Assembly (NCBI GenBank): GCA_002633005.1
Contig: NMRA01000820.1
Coordinates: 56,768 to 79,449 of the forward strand
DNA: 22,682 nt
Source: Phoronis australis
Taxonomy: Eukaryota; Phoronida; Phoronidae
Reading direction: 5' to 3'
The position numbers were made by a program, and so were the translations under genes. How positions within the stretch are numbered: position 1 is the stretch's first letter; every line of letters begins with the position of its first letter. This document shows, one piece after another, positions 22,001 to 22,682 of this stretch. The notes under the pieces are model-generated. The model was not told where the DNA came from. It searched no databases and worked only from the letters and a program-made list of their open reading frames with translations.

Positions 22001-22431
22001 TCATGTTGACCTTCTTCCAGGGTGAGGTAAGTTCAAACTTGGATGACCAATCAGCCGTGTTCAACTCATATTCGACGGCGATGTTGCGATCAATGCTGGA
22101 TCCTGGGGTGTTGAAACCCATACTAGTCATGTACTTCATGTGGGTCTCACCGCCACGGCGCACCTTCTCTGTCTTGTACTTGGCCTGGAAGTTGTAGCCT
22201 TCCATTGAGTCAGGCTTATGTAGCACAACGCTGACTTTGCTGGGTCCGGTTAGAGGGAAAAATGGGGCACCGCTCTTGCTCAAGGCGTTGGGGAACTGCA
22301 GCTCGCCACACAGCCTGATGCCTAGCGCCCTCTCCAGGTAAGATCCAGTGCATCGCTTCTTCTCAACGCGTGTGCCTGTGATCATCTTCTGTTCACGGTC
22401 CTCTTCTTTGTGAATGATGAAGAACTTGCTC
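6995..22431 (-). CDS. apolipophorin/apoB-like large lipid transfer protein, 3' portion (17 exons; 5' end outside window)
   Basis: Spliced minus-strand CDS: 22431-21998, 21724-21467, 21146-20918, 20441-20228, 19926-14296, 14172-13995, 13725-13541, 13371-13073, 12861-12684, 12337-11882, 11654-11273, 11021-10822, 10363-9616, 9356-8988, 8736-8414, 8053-7988, 7036-6995. Every intron has GT..AG and all 16 junction phases agree, leaving one frame of about 3,396 codons to a TAG. The family consists of secreted scaffolds of circulating lipoprotein particles: an N-terminal lipid-transfer module, a long amphipathic beta belt, helices and, in invertebrates, a VWD domain. All but the N-terminal module is visible here. 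With the missing N-terminus (inferred as roughly 1,000 residues) the protein would approach APOB-100 in size, larger than the ~3,350-residue insect apolipophorins. Vitellogenin is an alternative, but the basic C-terminal tail, the long TPFE repeat belt and the absence of a poly-Ser phosvitin region favour apolipophorin. Confidence 0.93.
7097..7463. mobile_element. probable MITE in the last intron
   Basis: The left end tgccatccacacacagactt (7101-7120) is matched by the reverse complement of the right end (gccctgtccacaaacagcct, 7459-7440) with about 15 of 20 positions alike. The interior is more GC-rich than the intron around it and repeats gtgtgaacgct (7154 and 7400 regions). The target-site duplication is not clear (ctaat occurs on both flanks). 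A hAT-type origin is possible from the end sequence. Confidence 0.42.
7988..8053 (-). CDS. apolipophorin-like gene, exon 16 (22-codon micro-exon)
   Basis: 66 bp in phase 0 at both ends. It lies between tgtttag and gtaagt and encodes KIMRSKIEEIGDESKSKPRA plus SS. It is short and charged, predicted to be disordered. It is supported by both splice signals, by an in-phase join on both sides and by the final exon carrying an in-frame stop. Confidence 0.72.
8414..8736 (-). CDS. apolipophorin-like gene, exon 15 of window (Cys-rich module)
   Basis: 323 bp. The acceptor is tctatattgcag and the donor gtaagt is ideal, leaving phase 0. The sequence IDANKVYTNKDYKKFSGESS is followed by a strand/helix stretch and by CQICQCVADDLGVGKSICRS plus C, a compact cluster of Cys pairs. 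An unspliced reading would stop after 12 further codons, but the donor and the in-phase downstream micro-exons favour continuation. Confidence 0.86.
8988..9356 (-). CDS. apolipophorin-like gene, exon 14 of window (VWA-like domain)
   Basis: 369 bp. The acceptor is gtgtttttgcag and the donor is gtcagt, phase 1 in and out. Two bases join the previous exon to give Ser before MQNNRFGLVGFGGEGVHDF. The alternating core strands and helices follow a VWA/Rossmann-like order: NNRFGLVGF strand, a loop with SSSGSNDDVIRAIRMAS, then AKVIVTLPCSACEEAS and the helix QQLLIENLIQLHVIAEHDF. No intact DxSxS metal site is present, so a metal-free protein-interaction role is inferred. Confidence 0.88.
9616..10363 (-). 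CDS. apolipophorin-like gene, exon 13 of window (rest of VWD, C8, TIL-like, start of VWA-like)
   Basis: 748 bp. The acceptor is caatcttacag and the donor is gtgggt in phase 1. It begins VRLNGKKIDMPVQFGNTI and completes VWD with GLFGTYDNEPSNDF and the W-V-R-C end. A C8-type cysteine module follows (CSALF...SCFKVVDP..Y.NMCYNDL...ACNVA..Y..EC), with a CVKCE start of a TIL-like unit. A linker EDFTISKDAIKPPKSADVVL then opens a VWA-like fold (DVVLVVEEKSCNKKT). The GLFG replaces the usual GLCG of redox-type VWD domains. Confidence 0.92.
10822..11021 (-). CDS. apolipophorin-like gene, exon 12 of window (first half of VWD domain)
   Basis: 200 bp. The acceptor is tcatcaacag and the donor is gtgagt in phase 0. 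The reading AHATIAGQHIATFDHRHYEF followed by KGTCSYILAHDFIDGNFT is the classic start of a von Willebrand type D domain (TFD..YEF.G.CSY.LA). Asn-Phe-Thr is a potential N-glycosylation site. The VWD domain is shared by vitellogenins and invertebrate apolipophorins and absent from vertebrate APOB. Confidence 0.92.
11273..11654 (-). CDS. apolipophorin-like gene, exon 11 of window (helix to VWD linker)
   Basis: 382 bp. The acceptor is tttattccctcag and the donor is gtaagt in phase 1. It begins GKWAYQNYEIERHAKDIG. One more amphipathic helix (SLFKEAQDYAVDTARYVAK) is followed by a short beta segment and a Tyr-rich stretch that includes YFYLYKPTRDYMNWIPPFK. The PPFK end leads directly into the VWD domain, as in other apolipophorins and vitellogenins. 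Confidence 0.87.
11882..12337 (-). CDS. apolipophorin-like gene, exon 10 of window (amphipathic helices)
   Basis: 152 codons in phase 0 at both ends. The acceptor ends tttaag (weak pyrimidine tract) and the donor is gtaagc. It reads VLKEKTALMMEEAMLKASAA, then helices rich in Tyr, Met and Lys/Glu (YMEYYNIASEKFGELMEKAN). A Pro-broken stretch (QYLPEMPEIDYSGYYNDAQD) and a last helix ending AVEH follow. There are no cysteines. Confidence 0.87.
12684..12861 (-). CDS. apolipophorin-like gene, exon 9 of window (amphipathic helices)
   Basis: 178 bp. The first base completes a Leu codon, and MDLDKFMGQMQQRIQEYVVD follows. The donor gtaagt is ideal and the exon ends in phase 0. The product is continuous Gln/Glu/Lys-rich amphipathic helix (LQVNWQKYQQDMAAKLENVL). 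Such segments bind lipid surface reversibly in exchangeable and large apolipoproteins. Confidence 0.86.
13073..13371 (-). CDS. apolipophorin-like gene, exon 8 of window (start of helical block)
   Basis: 299 bp. The acceptor follows taatttcag, the donor is gtaagt and the exon leaves in phase 2. It begins DGYYAIKEKVYSPEG and turns into amphipathic alpha-helix sequence (FADAAEEASDRWRRSRYLLK, then KIVKQIDVDGELKDLDDDF). This is the switch from beta belt to a helical region, analogous to the alternating alpha and beta zones of apoB. Confidence 0.86.
13541..13725 (-). CDS. apolipophorin-like gene, exon 7 of window
   Basis: 185 bp. The acceptor is ataattgatacag and the donor is gtaatg. The phase-1 codon at the join becomes Glu (YDP-E-NPVNQ). 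The product reads as further beta strands (YAKFNNDSAVTAEVYRI and GLFTARLNN). The stop in the intron just after the donor is bypassed by splicing. Confidence 0.86.
13995..14172 (-). CDS. apolipophorin-like gene, exon 6 of window
   Basis: 178 bp. It starts MLCPQFNLYNWAKMRDL after a tttattccag acceptor. The donor is gtaagtat (near-ideal) and the exon leaves in phase 1. The product carries a Cys near its start and polar strands with a WAKMRD turn. It closes the beta region after the giant exon. Confidence 0.87.
14296..19926 (-). CDS. apolipophorin-like gene, giant beta-belt exon (1,877 codons)
   Basis: A single uninterrupted 5,631-bp open frame in phase 0 at both ends. The acceptor is tttcattttttcag and the donor is gttagt. 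It begins DLLTNYDLSYNIKSLLDHEM. The whole product is alternating polar/hydrophobic beta-strand sequence without cysteine clusters or membrane segments, as expected for the belt that wraps a lipid core. From about 18693 down to 15358 a unit of about 56 residues recurs. It is marked by turns such as KTPFEDWEKT, KSPFENFEDI, TSPFENFENI and KTPFENFEDI, usually followed by a strand, a His-x-Gly turn (FSHSGELKNF) and a Tyr-x-x-Gly-Lys-Lys turn. The 3' part has more basic strands and an SRSRQRKS cluster. In design it resembles the very large exon 26 of human APOB; whether the two are homologous is inference. Confidence 0.93.
15358..18693 (-). repeat. coding repeat array, about 20 units of ~56 residues
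   Basis: Within the giant exon, a turn of form [TS]-P-[FYH]-E-x-[FLWY]-E recurs. Examples in order are NTPFDELNTL (18693-18664), KTPFELVRDV, TTPFKKFERF, TTPYEDYNEY, TTPFENLEAT, KTPFEDWEKT, NTPFEYFEDI, KSPFENFEDI, TSPFENFENI, KTPFEGIEQI, RSPFENFRRQ, KTPYSDYEQV, KTPFRDYEEM, KTPHENFEEL, TSPYWEDFTA, KTPFENFEDI, SSPYKYFEQL and NTPFEKFENL (15525-15496). Two degenerate turns (MAPGIEDI, KIPCPEVKTI) fill the larger gaps. Mean spacing is about 167 bp. Each unit holds about four amphipathic strands. The units are diverged, so the array is ancient rather than a recent tandem duplication. Confidence 0.85.
20228..20441 (-). CDS. apolipophorin-like gene, exon 4 of window
   Basis: 214 bp. The acceptor is ttctctctgttatag and the donor is gttggt. 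The exon enters in phase 2 and leaves in phase 0. The product is beta-rich and basic, with stretches such as MELNYNKKHVDFEIDLNYG and KLESKSKLKFPGK. It leads directly into the giant exon. The 476-bp intron before it (20442-20917) holds nothing recognisable. Confidence 0.87.
20918..21146 (-). CDS. apolipophorin-like gene, exon 3 of window
   Basis: 229 bp. The acceptor is tttattttcaaacag and the donor is gtgagt (strong). The exon enters in phase 1 and leaves in phase 2. The joined reading runs ...FKRPVVFK + VNLEPSISSSNTKL and continues as beta-strand sequence with NFKPNK and QLDYNRDGKPKQT turns. Both junction phases match only this exon choice. Confidence 0.87.
21467..21724 (-). CDS. apolipophorin-like gene, exon 2 of window
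   Basis: Eighty-six codons, phase 1 at both ends. The acceptor is tttcttttgtgcag and the donor is gttagc. The split codon at the start becomes Gly, joining ...VNMNG to AYTTRDDLKRA. The protein alternates polar and hydrophobic residues (for example YYISAQLQTDQ and SGSLQYQRNKKYSADLTL), as expected for amphipathic beta strands at the start of the lipid-binding sheet. Confidence 0.88.
21998..22431 (-). CDS. apolipophorin-like gene, first visible exon
   Basis: Codes about 145 residues. The acceptor is a polypyrimidine stretch ending in ag at 22433-22432, and the first base completes a codon from an exon outside the window. The donor gt is at 21997-21996 and the exon ends in phase 1. The segment includes a Cys-bounded stretch reading CTGSYLERALGIRLCGELQ followed by FPNA, typical of the region after the open beta-sheet domains of apolipophorins and apoB. 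Mixed beta sequence rich in charged strand pairs follows. A second reading through the intron to a stop exists, but the phase match to the next exon supports splicing here. Confidence 0.88.
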
Positions 22432-22433
22432 CT

Positions 22434-22682
22434 GGAAAACAAAAGGTTAACATTGGAAAGACAAACGCCATATAAAATTCTTGGTCAGCAAGATGAGGCA
22501 AAAACAATATTTACTTTTGTAGCTGTACTATGTATGATTATAAAAAAGTAAAACAAAAGAAGACGGTATTCGGCTAGTTTACACGAAACTTGAACAAGAT
22601 TGGGCTTGGTAGCAGGTAAATGCCCTTGAATCACCAGTGGTAATATACAAAACTAGATTACAGTCATGGGTTGATAGGTGGC
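22434..22682 (-). other. intron upstream of the first visible exon (partial)
   Basis: AT-rich, with no acceptor/donor-bounded coding piece that I can see. The preceding coding exon is outside the window. Confidence 0.6.

Noticed and set aside
1-22682. tRNA, rRNA, CRISPR array, bacterial operon signals
   Set aside because: No cloverleaf-type A/B boxes, rRNA-like blocks or regularly spaced identical repeats were seen; gene structure is eukaryotic with spliceosomal introns.

Overview
This is an invertebrate animal genome window. Its main content is the 3' (C-terminal) part of one large minus-strand gene for an apolipophorin/apolipoprotein-B-type large lipid transfer protein. I resolved 17 consecutive coding exons, all bounded by GT..AG and all phase-compatible, from 22431 down to a TAG at 6995-6997. 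Together they code about 3,396 residues. The start codon, signal peptide and most of the N-terminal lipid-binding (vitellogenin-N) module lie beyond the right edge. The von Willebrand factor D (VWD) domain at the C-terminal end argues for an invertebrate lipoprotein, because vertebrate APOB lacks it. I cannot fix the phylum.

Layout of the gene in reading order (right to left): four exons (20228-22431) finish the N-terminal part and begin the beta-rich region. One 5,631-bp exon (14296-19926, 1,877 codons) encodes a lipid-belt-like beta region. It contains about 20 copies of a ~56-residue unit marked by a T/S-P-F/Y-E-x-F/Y-E turn. Two short exons (13541-14172) close the beta region. Four exons (11273-13371) encode a long amphipathic-helical block. 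Two exons then give VWD, C8 and TIL-like parts, followed by a VWA-like fold without a recognisable metal site, a Cys-rich module, and a very basic tail on two micro-exons. A 3'UTR of roughly 400 bp ends at an AATAAA at 6597-6602 (minus).

The left 6.5 kb has no intact gene that I can defend. It is AT-rich and holds decayed mobile or repeat-family sequence. At 1-743 (minus) is a broken THAP zinc-finger gene with a Cys/GHxGxW module. At about 2460-3055 (minus) is a broken member of a repeated invertebrate Cys-rich (CXC-like) family. At 4534-6227 two inverted arms flank TTAA sites and enclose, at 4969-5190, a piece resembling the GIY-YIG tail of a Penelope-like retroelement. The last intron of the lipoprotein gene carries a probable short inverted-repeat element (MITE).

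The main biological interest is the architecture of the lipoprotein: a giant regular beta-belt exon, comparable in design to APOB exon 26, joined to VWD-C8 and a VWA-like C-terminal tail. The coordinates were read by eye. No alignment, gene-prediction or database search was run.
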